From Amycolatopsis nivea (lineage in GTDB: Bacteria; Actinomycetota; Actinomycetes; Mycobacteriales; Pseudonocardiaceae): a DNA stretch of 63,097 nt. The notes below the pieces were generated by a model that was not told the origin of the DNA, did not search any database, and saw only the letters and a list, made by a program, of their open reading frames with translations. Location of the stretch: NCBI RefSeq assembly GCF_004522235.1, contig NZ_SDLT01000017.1, positions 122,477 through 185,573 of the forward strand. The letters are read 5' to 3'. Shown piece by piece: positions 16,998 to 25,235 of this stretch (positions are counted from its first letter, which is position 1; each line of letters opens with the position of its first letter). A program made the translations under genes and the position numbers.

Positions 16998-17786
16998 GTG
17001 GAACTGATCGGACGGGTAGTCGTGCTCACCGGCGCGGCGCACGGAATCGGCGCCGCCATGGCCCGCAGATTCGCCGCCGAGGGCGCGAGCGGAGTGGTCG
17101 TGTCCGACCTCGACGCGGACGGCGCCGAACGCGTGGCGGCCGGGATCCGGGACGCGGGCGGGCGGGCCGTCGCGGCGGTGACCGACGTGACGTCCAAAAA
17201 GGACTTGAAAGCGCTGGTCGCGGGCGCGCGAGCCGAGTTCGGGCCGGTGGACCTGTTCTGCGCCAACGCGGGCGCCGCGTTCGGCACCGGCGTGCACGCC
17301 GCGGACGAACAGTGGGCGAAATCCTGGGAAATCAACGTGATGCAGCACGTGCACGCGGCGCAGGCGGTGCTGCCCTCGATGCTCGCCCGCGGCGAGGGCT
17401 GCCTGCTGCTCACCGCGTCGGCCGCCGGCCTGCTCGGCGTGCCGGGCGACGCGCCGTACTCGGTCACCAAGCACGCGGCCGTCGCGCTCGCCGAATGGCT
17501 CGCGATCACCTACCGGCCGCGCGGGGTGCGGATCAGCGCGCTCTGCCCGCTCGGCGTGCGCACCGCGCTGCTGGAGCCGGGCCTCGCCGCGGGCCACCCG
17601 GCCGCGCTGGCGATCGCGGCCGCCGCGCCGCTGCTCGAACCCGAGGACGTCGCCGACGCGGTCGTGCGCGGGCTCTCCCGGGACGAATTCCTGATCCTGC
17701 CGCACGAAACGGTGCGGGACACGTTCTCCCGCAAAGCCAGCGCGGTGGACGCGTGGATCACCGAGATGGCCGCCCAAGGAGGCTGA
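16998..17786 (+). CDS. Short-chain dehydrogenase/reductase
   Basis: 262 aa, classical SDR: cofactor motif TGAAHGIG (about residues 11-18), NAG near residue 90, catalytic Ser in TASAAG and YSVTK with Tyr/Lys about 13 residues later. Asp (VSDLD) after beta-2 suggests NAD(H) preference. I chose the GTG at 16998 with GGAG upstream; longer frames to the left are antisense to the synthase. It diverges from the synthase operon across 272 bp that must hold both promoters, so a tailoring oxidoreductase role is likely (inference). Confidence 0.9.
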   Translation: MELIGRVVVLTGAAHGIGAAMARRFAAEGASGVVVSDLDADGAERVAAGIRDAGGRAVAAVTDVTSKKDLKALVAGARAEFGPVDLFCANAGAAFGTGVHAADEQWAKSWEINVMQHVHAAQAVLPSMLARGEGCLLLTASAAGLLGVPGDAPYSVTKHAAVALAEWLAITYRPRGVRISALCPLGVRTALLEPGLAAGHPAALAIAAAAPLLEPEDVADAVVRGLSRDEFLILPHETVRDTFSRKASAVDAWITEMAAQGG

Positions 17787-17787
17787 A

Positions 17788-18750
17788 GTGGAATACCGCA
17801 GGCTCGGCACCAGCGGCCTCGCCGTCAGCGAAATCGCCTACGGCAACTGGTACAACCACCACGCCCCCGGCTGCGTCGCCGCGGCGCTGGACGCGGGCGT
17901 CACGACGTTCCACACGGCAGCGGCCTGGGACGGCGGCGCCGCGGAAGCCGCTTTCGGCACGGCGTTCGCCGGCGCCCGCCGCGACGATCTGGTCCTGTGC
18001 ACCGGAGTGTTCTGGCCCGAAGGCCCCGGGCCTAACGACGCGGGCCTGAGCCGCAAACACGTGATCGCGTCCCTCGAGGGTTCACTGCGTCGGCTGCGCA
18101 CCGATTACATCGACGTCTACCAGCTCTTGAGATTCGACTACAAGACACCGGTCGCGGAGACGTTCCTGGCCCTGTCGGACCTCGTGCGGCAAGGCAAAGT
18201 GCGCTACGTCGGCACCGCGGAGTGGACGGCGGACCAGCTGGCGCAGGCAGCCGAGGCGGCCGCGCGGTACGACGTGCCGCTGATCTCGAACCAGGCGCAC
18301 TACTCGATGCTGTGGCGCGTGCCGGAGGCACAGGTGATCCCGGTGTCCGACCGGCTCGGCATCGGCCAGTTCGCCGCTGTCCCGCTGGCACAAGGCGTCC
18401 TGACGGGCAAATACGGCAACGGCACGGTCCCGCCGGGCTCGCGCGCGACCGGACCGGCGTACGCGCGCCCGCTGCGGTACCCGGAACTGGTCGACCGAGT
18501 CGAACTGCTGCGCGGCGTCGCCGACGACGCGGGGTTGACCATGGCGCAGCTGGCGCTCGCCTGGACCCTGCAACACGAAACCGTCGCCGCGGCGGTGGTC
18601 GGGGCGAGCACGCCGGAACAGCTGACCGAGAACGCGAAGGCCGCGGGTGTCCGGCTCGATCTGGATGTGCTGATGCGAGTGGACCAACTGCTGGGCAGCT
18701 TCGTGCAGACCGATCCCCGGCTGGTGTGGATGCCGCCGCCGGGGAACTGA
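17788..18750 (+). CDS. Aldo/keto-reductase-fold protein lacking the catalytic tetrad
   Basis: 320 aa, closest in character to Kv-beta-type AKRs (GLSRKH at about residue 87; late cofactor-site segments LAQGVLTGKY and GASTPEQL). All four catalytic positions differ from the family: FDTA reads FHTA (His42), the active Tyr is Trp47, the TK lysine is Gly73 and the YQxH histidine is Leu114. The GTG start lies 1 nt after the SDR stop, with AAGGAGG inside the SDR end, so the two are co-expressed. The nucleotide site looks preserved, so a cofactor-binding, sensory or lyase-like role is more plausible than ordinary carbonyl reduction. Confidence 0.88.
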   Translation: MEYRRLGTSGLAVSEIAYGNWYNHHAPGCVAAALDAGVTTFHTAAAWDGGAAEAAFGTAFAGARRDDLVLCTGVFWPEGPGPNDAGLSRKHVIASLEGSLRRLRTDYIDVYQLLRFDYKTPVAETFLALSDLVRQGKVRYVGTAEWTADQLAQAAEAAARYDVPLISNQAHYSMLWRVPEAQVIPVSDRLGIGQFAAVPLAQGVLTGKYGNGTVPPGSRATGPAYARPLRYPELVDRVELLRGVADDAGLTMAQLALAWTLQHETVAAAVVGASTPEQLTENAKAAGVRLDLDVLMRVDQLLGSFVQTDPRLVWMPPPGN

Positions 18751-19021
18751 CGCGACGTCGGCGGCAAATGGGCACCGCTGGACCACCAGCCGCAGCCGCG
18801 CGGCAGCGCTGGTGCCGAGTGCCGCCCGGATGACGCCTTCTCGTTGATCGACAAGGTGTTCTGCGCCTGAGCGACGTCCGATGGACAGCCGAGTACAGGC
18901 GTCTCGCGGACAGCGCAACCCGCTCCAGCCTGTGCCGCTCGAGCAGCACGAGTATTTCAGCGCTCGGTAACACGCTCCGGGATCCCGCCGTCTGTCCTGG
19001 TACAGACGAGGAGTTCACGCG

Positions 19022-20236
19022 ATGATCGGTTCCCATTCTGGCGGCCCCGCGCCGTGGCCGGGCGCGGTGCCCGCCGCGTTCCCGTGCCCGTACTGCGCAC
19101 AGCAGGTCCCGGCGGGCACGGTGCGCTGCTGGCGCTGCGGCAACCGGCTGGCTGCCGAGGCCACGCCGGGCGACACTTTCCGGCGGTTCGCCGCCGCGAC
19201 CGGGCTGGCCGCGGGCGGCGTGCTGGTCGGGGTGTCGCCGGTCCTGCCGTGGTTTCAGGTCGTGCTGGTGGGGAACGCGAGCCTGTTCGACGTCGCTCGC
19301 CTGGCAAGCAGCCGAACCGTGCCGCTCGTCTTTCTTCCCGCGGCTCTGGCGGTCTGCGGGGCCGCCGCGATCGTCGCGGCCGTCGTGCTGCGGGAGGGCG
19401 TCGCGGTCCGGGCGACTGGCTTCGTCCTGTTCGGCGTATCCGGTGTCCTGGGCGGATTGCTCCTCTTCAGCCTGCTGAGCGGTCTCGACGGCGCTGGCGG
19501 CCTCCTGCACATCGGGCTGGGCCCCTGGGTCAGCGTCGCCGGTGCGCTCTTCATGCTCGTCGGCGCGGTGGTGCCGCAGCCTGCCGTCCGGCCACCGCGC
19601 ACCGACGGCCGCACCGTCTTCTCCGCCATCACCTGCGCGGTCGCCATCGTGGTCGCCGCGCTGGGACTGACCGCCGTCACCGGCATCGACAGAACGACCC
19701 GCAGCACTGCGGACGGCGCGACGGCCCCGACGCTGGCCGCCCCCTCGTCGCCGGAACCCGTTCTCCCGGTGCCGTCCACCAGCGACCCGCAGCCAAGCAG
19801 CGCCCCGACTTCCACCGTGACCAAGGATTCAGCGCCCCCGGCCGCCCCGCGCGACACCCTCGCCGACGCCGAAGCAGTCGTCCAGGCGAAGGGCTACCGC
19901 CCCTATCCAGCCACCTCCTGGGAATCGGCCGACGGCCTGCAGGTCGTCCTCGCCACCATCGCCGAGTCGGCTGACGGCTACGCGAACCGGGCCTTCTTCT
20001 TCCACGACGGCAAGTACCTCGGCACCGACACCTCGGTGGACAGCGCCGGCATCCAGGAAGCGTGGTCCACCGACAGCACCATCGCCCTCTCGTACGAGAT
20101 GTACAACGCCGAAGACCCGCAGTGCTGTCCCACCGCCGACGCGGCGACAGTCCGCTACCACTGGACAGGAACCCGCCTCGTCCCCCTCGACGCGATACCG
20201 CCCGCCGACCCGAGTGCGAGCCCGAGCCGACGCTGA
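19022..20236 (+). CDS. Zinc-ribbon membrane protein with LppP/LprE-like C-terminal domain
   Basis: 404 aa. An N-terminal zinc ribbon (CPYC...CWRC, residues about 22-40) is followed by about five hydrophobic segments between residues 58 and 225 and a Ser/Thr/Pro-rich linker (about 235-275). The final domain (GYRPYPATSWES onward) ends with paired cysteines in PQCCPT, as in the mycobacterial LppP/LprE lipoprotein domain. Normally that domain is lipid-anchored; here it is carried by a multi-span protein with a predicted cytosolic zinc ribbon. Function unknown. It stands alone, with 271 bp upstream in which I see no gene. Confidence 0.8.
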   Translation: MIGSHSGGPAPWPGAVPAAFPCPYCAQQVPAGTVRCWRCGNRLAAEATPGDTFRRFAAATGLAAGGVLVGVSPVLPWFQVVLVGNASLFDVARLASSRTVPLVFLPAALAVCGAAAIVAAVVLREGVAVRATGFVLFGVSGVLGGLLLFSLLSGLDGAGGLLHIGLGPWVSVAGALFMLVGAVVPQPAVRPPRTDGRTVFSAITCAVAIVVAALGLTAVTGIDRTTRSTADGATAPTLAAPSSPEPVLPVPSTSDPQPSSAPTSTVTKDSAPPAAPRDTLADAEAVVQAKGYRPYPATSWESADGLQVVLATIAESADGYANRAFFFHDGKYLGTDTSVDSAGIQEAWSTDSTIALSYEMYNAEDPQCCPTADAATVRYHWTGTRLVPLDAIPPADPSASPSRR

Positions 20237-20295
20237 CCTGAACTGCCGGAACCGACCTATATCCGCAACAACCCAGCTACGCGGCCGAACGTGAG

Positions 20296-20730
20296 ATGGA
20301 GTCGCCGTTGCCCACCCTTTCAATCCCTGACCGAGACAGTGGACCGAGCGGGGCTCTTCCCCTCACGTTCGACCGCGTTTTTCGCCCGTGGCGCTATGCC
20401 GTCAGCCATTCGGAACTTCGGTTGCGCACCGTCGACACCGAAGCCGGCGACCTGATCGAAGCCGCCTTCTTCGGGGTGGTCGGGATGAAACTCAAATCCC
20501 TCTACCAGTCCCTGGCCATAGACTACGCAGACCGTGCGCAGACCGCGGAAATACTGCGGTTCGCGGACATCAAAGAGAAGTCCGCCCATCACGTGCGATG
20601 TTTGACACTCCACTCGACCGGCGACAGCGGATTCATCGCATGCCTCAGCTTTGTCGTCAGATCCTATCCCTCTGGATCCGACCCCGACCGCACCGACAAT
20701 TCTGCTTTGATCGCGAGGAGCAATCGATAA
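20296..20730 (+). CDS. Hypothetical protein
   Basis: 144 aa, no family recognised, no signal peptide or membrane segment. A mixed alpha/beta core (LRLRTVDTEAGDLIEAAFFG, then MKLKSLYQSLAIDYADR) suggests a small cytosolic domain. Composition is visibly less GC-rich than the neighbours, with several A/T-ending codons, which may indicate later acquisition. The ATG at 20296 has only a weak GTGAG-like ribosome site. Confidence 0.5.
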   Translation: MESPLPTLSIPDRDSGPSGALPLTFDRVFRPWRYAVSHSELRLRTVDTEAGDLIEAAFFGVVGMKLKSLYQSLAIDYADRAQTAEILRFADIKEKSAHHVRCLTLHSTGDSGFIACLSFVVRSYPSGSDPDRTDNSALIARSNR

Positions 20731-20796
20731 GGTCCCTTTCTGACACTTCGTTAAGCCGGATGCGAAAGCCTCGTCCAGCGTGTGCCCCGGCAGGCC

Positions 20797-21165
20797 TCAC
20801 TCCACCGCGGGACCGATCGGCCCGAGCACCCCGGTCTCGGTCCGGACCCCTTCTTTGAGTTCGATGAACAGGGCGTGACTGTCGGTGTCGCCGATGTTGT
20901 GCCCGGCGTGCTGCTGAGCGGCCAGCCAGCCGACCTTGCCCGCGGTCAGCTCCAGGTCGTGCGTGCTGTCGTCGGCGGCGTACATCCGGCGGCGGAACGA
21001 ACTGAGCACCACCAGCACGCTGTCGGGATGGGCGTGGCGGGTGGTGCGGTCGCCGGGCTTGTCGGTGTATTCGAGCACGCGGACGCGCTCGTTCTCGAAC
21101 ACCACGTGGTAGTGCTCCGGGTTGGTGACAGTGGGATCCAGGGCGGTTGCCGCATCGATGGTCAT
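20797..21165 (-). CDS. Small cupin-like protein
   Basis: 122 aa. HYHVVFENERVRVLEY followed by a cupin-type histidine pair (RHAHPDS) and a second His in AGHN indicate a metal-binding beta-barrel of the RmlC/cupin type. The ATG at 21165 is preceded by GTGAGG; an in-frame start at 21300 would run through the regulatory palindrome and the divergent tetR promoter. It probably belongs to the regulon of the divergent TetR. Enzymatic role unknown. Confidence 0.75.
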   Translation of the reverse strand: MTIDAATALDPTVTNPEHYHVVFENERVRVLEYTDKPGDRTTRHAHPDSVLVVLSSFRRRMYAADDSTHDLELTAGKVGWLAAQQHAGHNIGDTDSHALFIELKEGVRTETGVLGPIGPAVE

Positions 21166-21260
21166 GACTGCCTCACCGAGAAGGTTCGAGGTCCGCCCGG
21201 CGGACGCCGGACGTGCGGCCCGGCCGCCGTCGCGGCGGGTACCGCAACGGAGGATTTTAT

Positions 21261-21276
21261 TGCACGCATGCGTGCA
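21261..21276. promoter_or_regulatory. Perfect 16-bp palindrome, probable TetR operator
   Basis: TGCACGCATGCGTGCA is its own reverse complement and sits 22 bp before the tetR start, between divergent cupin and tetR genes. The size and position fit an autoregulated TetR operator; the pairing is inferred. Confidence 0.7.
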
Positions 21277-21298
21277 TGTAAATGAGTAGACTGGACGC

Positions 21299-21919
21299 AT
21301 GCCTCGCCGTTATTCAATGCAGACCCGGCGCCGCGCCAGCGAAGAAGCGCGGACCCGCATCTTCGACGCGACCCTGGACGCCCTGGTCGCCTCGGGCGGG
21401 CAGCAGGTCACCATGCAGGAGATCGCCGAGCGGGCCGATGTCGCGCTGCGCACCCTCTACAACCACTTCTCCAGCCGCGACGAACTGCTGACCGCGGCGT
21501 TCGACCACCACACCGCGCAAACCCGTGCGGCCGTGGAGGATCTCGGCTTGCCCGACGCCGCGCCCGAACATCAGCTGCAGCACATCATCGAGGTGTACTA
21601 CTCGCGGTACGAGCAGATGGGCCCGCGCCTCACCGTCCTGCTCGCCCAGCAGGACGCACCGGAACTGGACGAGCAGATCCGCGCGATCCGCCGATGGCGG
21701 CGCACCCTCCTGAACAGCATCGTCGAACGCGCCCACCGGGACGGCAGACTCGCGGTCTCCGCGTCGGCCGCCCTCGCGCTGGCCTACACCCTGACCAGCC
21801 ACGCCGGCTGGCAAACCCTGCTCGACACCTTCGACGGCGACACGGCATCAGCTGCGCGCGCCGCTACCGAGGCGCTAACCTCCGCGCTGTTCCACCAGCA
21901 GCCCAGCGTCGATCATTGA
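21299..21919 (+). CDS. TetR-family transcriptional regulator
   Basis: 206 aa. N-terminal HTH with ARTRIFDATLDAL, then MQEIAERADVALRTLYNHF (recognition helix about residues 44-62), followed by a helical ligand domain. It probably controls the divergent cupin gene and possibly the methyltransferase 19 bp downstream, through the palindrome just upstream. Inducer unknown. Confidence 0.9.
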   Translation: MPRRYSMQTRRRASEEARTRIFDATLDALVASGGQQVTMQEIAERADVALRTLYNHFSSRDELLTAAFDHHTAQTRAAVEDLGLPDAAPEHQLQHIIEVYYSRYEQMGPRLTVLLAQQDAPELDEQIRAIRRWRRTLLNSIVERAHRDGRLAVSASAALALAYTLTSHAGWQTLLDTFDGDTASAARAATEALTSALFHQQPSVDH

Positions 21920-21938
21920 CCTGACCGAGGAGCACCTC

Positions 21939-22808
21939 ATGGCAACCGGAGCCGACCGGACCGCGTTCGGGCCGATGGTCATCGTCGCCGCCGACCAGCA
22001 CGAGGCCCGGCCGCTGATCGACGACCCGTGGGCCCGCCGCCTCCTGCCCGCCAGCGGGAGGCTCGCCGCCGCGCTGACGAAATACCGGCCGATCCGGCGA
22101 GCGCTGATCGCCGCGACCGAGAAGAAGATCCCCGGCCTGTGGGCCAGCATGCTGTGCCGCAAACGCTATGTCGACGACGCCCTCCGCGCGGCTCTCGACG
22201 AGGGCGGGATCGAGGCGGTGGTCATCCTCGGCGCGGGTTTCGACACACGCTCCTGCCGCCTGCCCGCGCTCGCGGAGATTCCGGTCTACGAGGTCGATCT
22301 GCCCGCCAACATCGGCCGCAAACGCGCCGCGCTCACCAAGGCGCTCGGCCGCGTCCCCGCCAACCTGACGCAGGTGCCGGTCGACTTCAATACCGAAAAC
22401 CTCGCCGACGCCCTCGCCCGGCACGGCTACCTCCCCGGCCGGACTTTCTTTATCTGGGAGGCAGTCACCCAATACCTCACCGAGGACGGCGTCCGCCGCA
22501 CGTTCGACTTCCTGGCCACCGCGTCCGCGGGCAGCCGCCTGGTGTTCACCTTTGTCCGCAAGGACTTCCTCGACGGCACCCGCCTTTACGGCGCCGAAGC
22601 CGCCTACACCGAGTTCGTTCGCAAGCGGCCGCTCTGGCGCTTCGGCCTGGCCCCCGACCGCGTCGAAGCGTTCCTCGCCGAATACGGCTGGCACGAACGA
22701 GAACAAGCCGGGCCGGAGGAATTCGCCGCCCGGTACCTGCGGCCCGCCGGACGGGACCTGCCGGTGTCGGAGATAGAACGCTCGGCGCTGGCCGAGTTCA
22801 CCGGCTGA
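21939..22808 (+). CDS. Class I SAM-dependent methyltransferase, leucine-carboxyl-methyltransferase (LCMT) family
   Basis: 289 aa. The SAM motif VVILGAGFDTRSCRL (about residues 91-105) and the acidic turn YEVDLP (about 116) are typical of the actinobacterial LCMT/PPM1-like O-methyltransferases that act on carboxyl or hydroxyl groups of small metabolites. It follows tetR by 19 bp and is likely co-transcribed. Substrate unknown. Confidence 0.88.
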   Translation: MATGADRTAFGPMVIVAADQHEARPLIDDPWARRLLPASGRLAAALTKYRPIRRALIAATEKKIPGLWASMLCRKRYVDDALRAALDEGGIEAVVILGAGFDTRSCRLPALAEIPVYEVDLPANIGRKRAALTKALGRVPANLTQVPVDFNTENLADALARHGYLPGRTFFIWEAVTQYLTEDGVRRTFDFLATASAGSRLVFTFVRKDFLDGTRLYGAEAAYTEFVRKRPLWRFGLAPDRVEAFLAEYGWHEREQAGPEEFAARYLRPAGRDLPVSEIERSALAEFTG

Positions 22809-22828
22809 TCCCCGCCCGCGGAAGCCGG

Positions 22829-23650
22829 TCAGGTCAGATGGTCGAATTCCCCGCTGACCCAACGGATATGCGCGTCGGCGGAACGATGCACGACCGCCTT
22901 GGCGTCCGCGTCGATGGTGTCGCCGCCGAGCGTGTACAGCCGGTCGTAGGACCAGCCGTCGAGCCGGTCCACGATCCGCCGGACCACCGCGGCGGACAGC
23001 GGGATGTGCTTCGGGAAATTGCGCTGGAACGACACCCAATTCGGCGCCAGACCGCCGCTGATCGAGTCGCCGGAGAGGATCGTGCCGTCCTGGGTGCGCA
23101 GCACGGCACTGCCCAGCATGTGCCCGCCGACCTGGATCAGCTCGACCCCCGGCACCGGCTCGGCGTGCTCGGTCCAGAACTCGAGCACGGGATCGGTGCG
23201 ACCCAGCCATTCGCGGCCAGCGGCGTTCACCAGCACCGGAATCCGCCCGAACGCGTGACTCCAGCTGACCTGGGCGGCGAACATGTGCGGATGGCTGGTC
23301 GCGATGGCGGCGACCTCGCCGAGCGCCCGAACCGCGGCGAGCGTGTCCGGCTCGATGGAAGTCGGCGGATCCCACAACACGTTCCCCCGCGCGGTCCGCA
23401 CGACGAACGACCACTGCCCGATCCCCACCACCGGTTCCCGCCGCAGACTGTGCACGCCACGGCCGTGGTCCCGCTCCCGCACCACGTGCGGTTCGGCGGC
23501 AAGCTGTTCGTGAGTGCGCCAACTCCCCGAATGCGGGCCCAAGTCGCCGCGCTCCTCGATGCCGACCTCGCCGCGGTCCAGCACACAGTGCGGGGGTTCC
23601 GGGGAGCCGGGTTGTTCGATGCCGCATCGGTCGCAGATCCACAATGTCAT
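22829..23650 (-). CDS. Metallo-beta-lactamase-like protein with N-terminal zinc-binding segment
   Basis: 273 aa. The N-terminus has CDRCG plus a third Cys about 13 residues on, a rubredoxin- or zinc-ribbon-like knuckle. The remainder is MBL-like: SHPHMF at the position of HxHxDH, VGGHMLGS and SGDSI as later motifs. The usual Asp-His of HxHxDH is absent, so metal binding is altered or reduced. The ATG at 23650 begins at the zinc motif. Convergent with the methyltransferase (20-bp gap). Function unknown. Confidence 0.78.
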   Translation of the reverse strand: MTLWICDRCGIEQPGSPEPPHCVLDRGEVGIEERGDLGPHSGSWRTHEQLAAEPHVVRERDHGRGVHSLRREPVVGIGQWSFVVRTARGNVLWDPPTSIEPDTLAAVRALGEVAAIATSHPHMFAAQVSWSHAFGRIPVLVNAAGREWLGRTDPVLEFWTEHAEPVPGVELIQVGGHMLGSAVLRTQDGTILSGDSISGGLAPNWVSFQRNFPKHIPLSAAVVRRIVDRLDGWSYDRLYTLGGDTIDADAKAVVHRSADAHIRWVSGEFDHLT

Positions 23651-23684
23651 GATCGAGATTCTTGAACCTCGACCATGGTGGAGG

Positions 23685-24320
23685 TCAACCTCCGATCGAC
23701 GAACCACGCCGGTTGCTCCCCCGACCTGGCTCGCGAGCTACCGAATCCTCCAGCGCCGCAATCATTCCCGTCAGCGCGCCGAGGCTGACGGTCCGGACCT
23801 GGTCGCGGGTGAGGCGGTCGTGTTCGAGCCATTCCAGGCACAGGGTGTGCACGAACATCAGCCAGGACGTGAGCGCCGCGGACATGGTGGCGCGCTGTCC
23901 GCCGCTGAGGCCGGTGGCGGCGAGCATGACGTCGTGCATGGCCCGGTGGTCGCCCAGCACGATGGCTTGCACGACGGGGTCGCCGGCGAGATCGCGGTTG
24001 GCGGCCAGCACGGTGTGGCGGTTGGCCGCGAAGTAGTCCATGTGCGCGTCGAGGCCGGCGGCGATCTGGCCGGTCAGCGGCAAGTCTGGCTCGATCCGGA
24101 TCTCGGCCTGCAGCTGCTCGGCGGCGCGCTGGTAGATCGCCGCGAACAGGACGCTCTTCTTCGGGAAATGCCGGTACAGCAGGGCACGGGAGACCCCGGC
24201 GCGTTCGGCGACGCGGTCCATCTGCACCTGCTCGTAGGGCAGTTCGGCGAACAGCTGCGCGCCGACGTCGAGGAGTTCGGCACGGCGCTGGTCCGGAGCG
24301 AGACGGCGGCGAGGCGGCAT
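23685..24320 (-). CDS. TetR-family transcriptional regulator
   Basis: 211 aa. The HTH spans about residues 12-55 (AELLDVGAQLF, VQMDRVAERAGVSRALLYRHF). Divergent from the DUF4345-like/ABM-like/monooxygenase genes, with two related palindromes in the 102-bp gap, so it probably represses both itself and that operon. The C-terminal tail is Gly/Arg/Ser-rich and looks disordered. Confidence 0.9.
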   Translation of the reverse strand: MPPRRRLAPDQRRAELLDVGAQLFAELPYEQVQMDRVAERAGVSRALLYRHFPKKSVLFAAIYQRAAEQLQAEIRIEPDLPLTGQIAAGLDAHMDYFAANRHTVLAANRDLAGDPVVQAIVLGDHRAMHDVMLAATGLSGGQRATMSAALTSWLMFVHTLCLEWLEHDRLTRDQVRTVSLGALTGMIAALEDSVAREPGRGSNRRGSSIGG

Positions 24321-24330
24321 CGCCCCACCT

Positions 24331-24350
24331 TAGTTGACGCGCGTCCACTA
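24331..24350. promoter_or_regulatory. TetR operator copy 1
   Basis: TAGTTGACGCGCGTCCACTA: a near-perfect 20-bp palindrome, with one mismatched pair around the GACGCGCGTC core. It is 11 bp upstream of the tetR start at 24320. Confidence 0.7.
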
Positions 24351-24372
24351 GCGCGGTTACGCTTCGGCGGCT

Positions 24373-24392
24373 TAGTAGACGCGTGTGTACTA
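24373..24392. promoter_or_regulatory. TetR operator copy 2
   Basis: TAGTAGACGCGTGTGTACTA shares the TAGTnGACGCG...ACTA pattern with copy 1, centred 42 bp away and 31 bp before the DUF4345-like gene. The paired sites suggest repression of both divergent promoters. Confidence 0.65.
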
Positions 24393-24422
24393 GTGGCGCG
24401 CATCCGGGACCGGGAGGCGATC

Positions 24423-24833
24423 ATGAAGGCCGTATTACGGTGGTATCTCGTCGTTTTCGGGATCGCGTGCGCGCTGATCGCGCTGGCGCACATCCTGATC
24501 GGGCCGAGCACGATCATCGGGGCGAACACCCCGAACGCCACCCTCGACGGCGATCTGCGGTTCTCGATGCTGCTGTTCCTCGCCTACGGGATCGCCTGCG
24601 TGTGGGCCGCCCGGGACCTGGACCGGCACGCCGGCCTGATCCACCTCCTCATGCTGGTGTTCTTCGCCGGCGGGCTGGTGCGCTTGCTGACCGTCGCCTA
24701 CTCCGGCTGGCCGCACTGGTTCTACGTCGCGATGCTGGTTGTCGAACTCGTCACGCCGCTGATTTATTCGCCCCTGCTGCAGAAAGCCACCGGACGCCCG
24801 GCGACCGCGGACCTCGCGGCGTTGACGCGATAG
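24423..24833 (+). CDS. Small integral membrane protein, DUF4345-like
   Basis: 136 aa with four hydrophobic helices (starting at LRWYLVVFGIACALIALAHI, then FSMLLFLAYGIACVWAA, LIHLLMLVFFAGGLVRLL and FYVAMLVVELVTPLIY). The ATG at 24423 follows GGGAGG. First gene of a probable three-gene operon with an ABM-like protein and a FAD monooxygenase, under the divergent TetR. Biochemical role unknown. Confidence 0.82.
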   Translation: MKAVLRWYLVVFGIACALIALAHILIGPSTIIGANTPNATLDGDLRFSMLLFLAYGIACVWAARDLDRHAGLIHLLMLVFFAGGLVRLLTVAYSGWPHWFYVAMLVVELVTPLIYSPLLQKATGRPATADLAALTR

Positions 24834-24863
24834 GGCTTCCCGTTGCGAACTAAGGAAAACATC

Positions 24864-25196
24864 ATGCTGGCCGGTTTCATCGCTTACCACTATCCGCATC
24901 CGCATTACCGCGACGAGTTCTTCCGGCGGGTGGAAGGCGTCGCCCGGGTTTTCCGCAGCGCGCCCGGATTTCTGTCGGCGGATTGCTGGCTCACCACAGA
25001 CGGGGAAACCATCGTGTGCGTAGCCAAAGCCGAATCTCGCGAAGCTCTCGAAGCCGCCATGATCCTGCGCCATTCGCCGCAGACCCGGCTCGCGCTCGAC
25101 GCGGAGTTCGGCGAAGCGCCACCCGGGGTCGTCGACGGCACGAACACCGAACTGTTCGCGCGCCCGCACTTGGTTCACCAGCTCGTGTCGCGGTAA
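24864..25196 (+). CDS. Dimeric alpha/beta-barrel protein, antibiotic-biosynthesis-monooxygenase (ABM)-like
   Basis: 110 aa. The pattern MLAGFIAYHYPHP, VARVFRSAPGFLSADCW and VCVAKAESREALEAA is that of small ferredoxin-like ABM-superfamily domains. The ATG at 24864 is chosen for its AAGGAAAA site; a TTG 21 nt upstream is less likely. Its place between a membrane protein and a FAD hydroxylase suggests a shared oxidation or detoxification task. Confidence 0.7.
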   Translation: MLAGFIAYHYPHPHYRDEFFRRVEGVARVFRSAPGFLSADCWLTTDGETIVCVAKAESREALEAAMILRHSPQTRLALDAEFGEAPPGVVDGTNTELFARPHLVHQLVSR

Positions 25197-25235
25197 ATCC
25201 GGCTCGTTTCCCGGTCAACGGTGAGGACAATCGTG

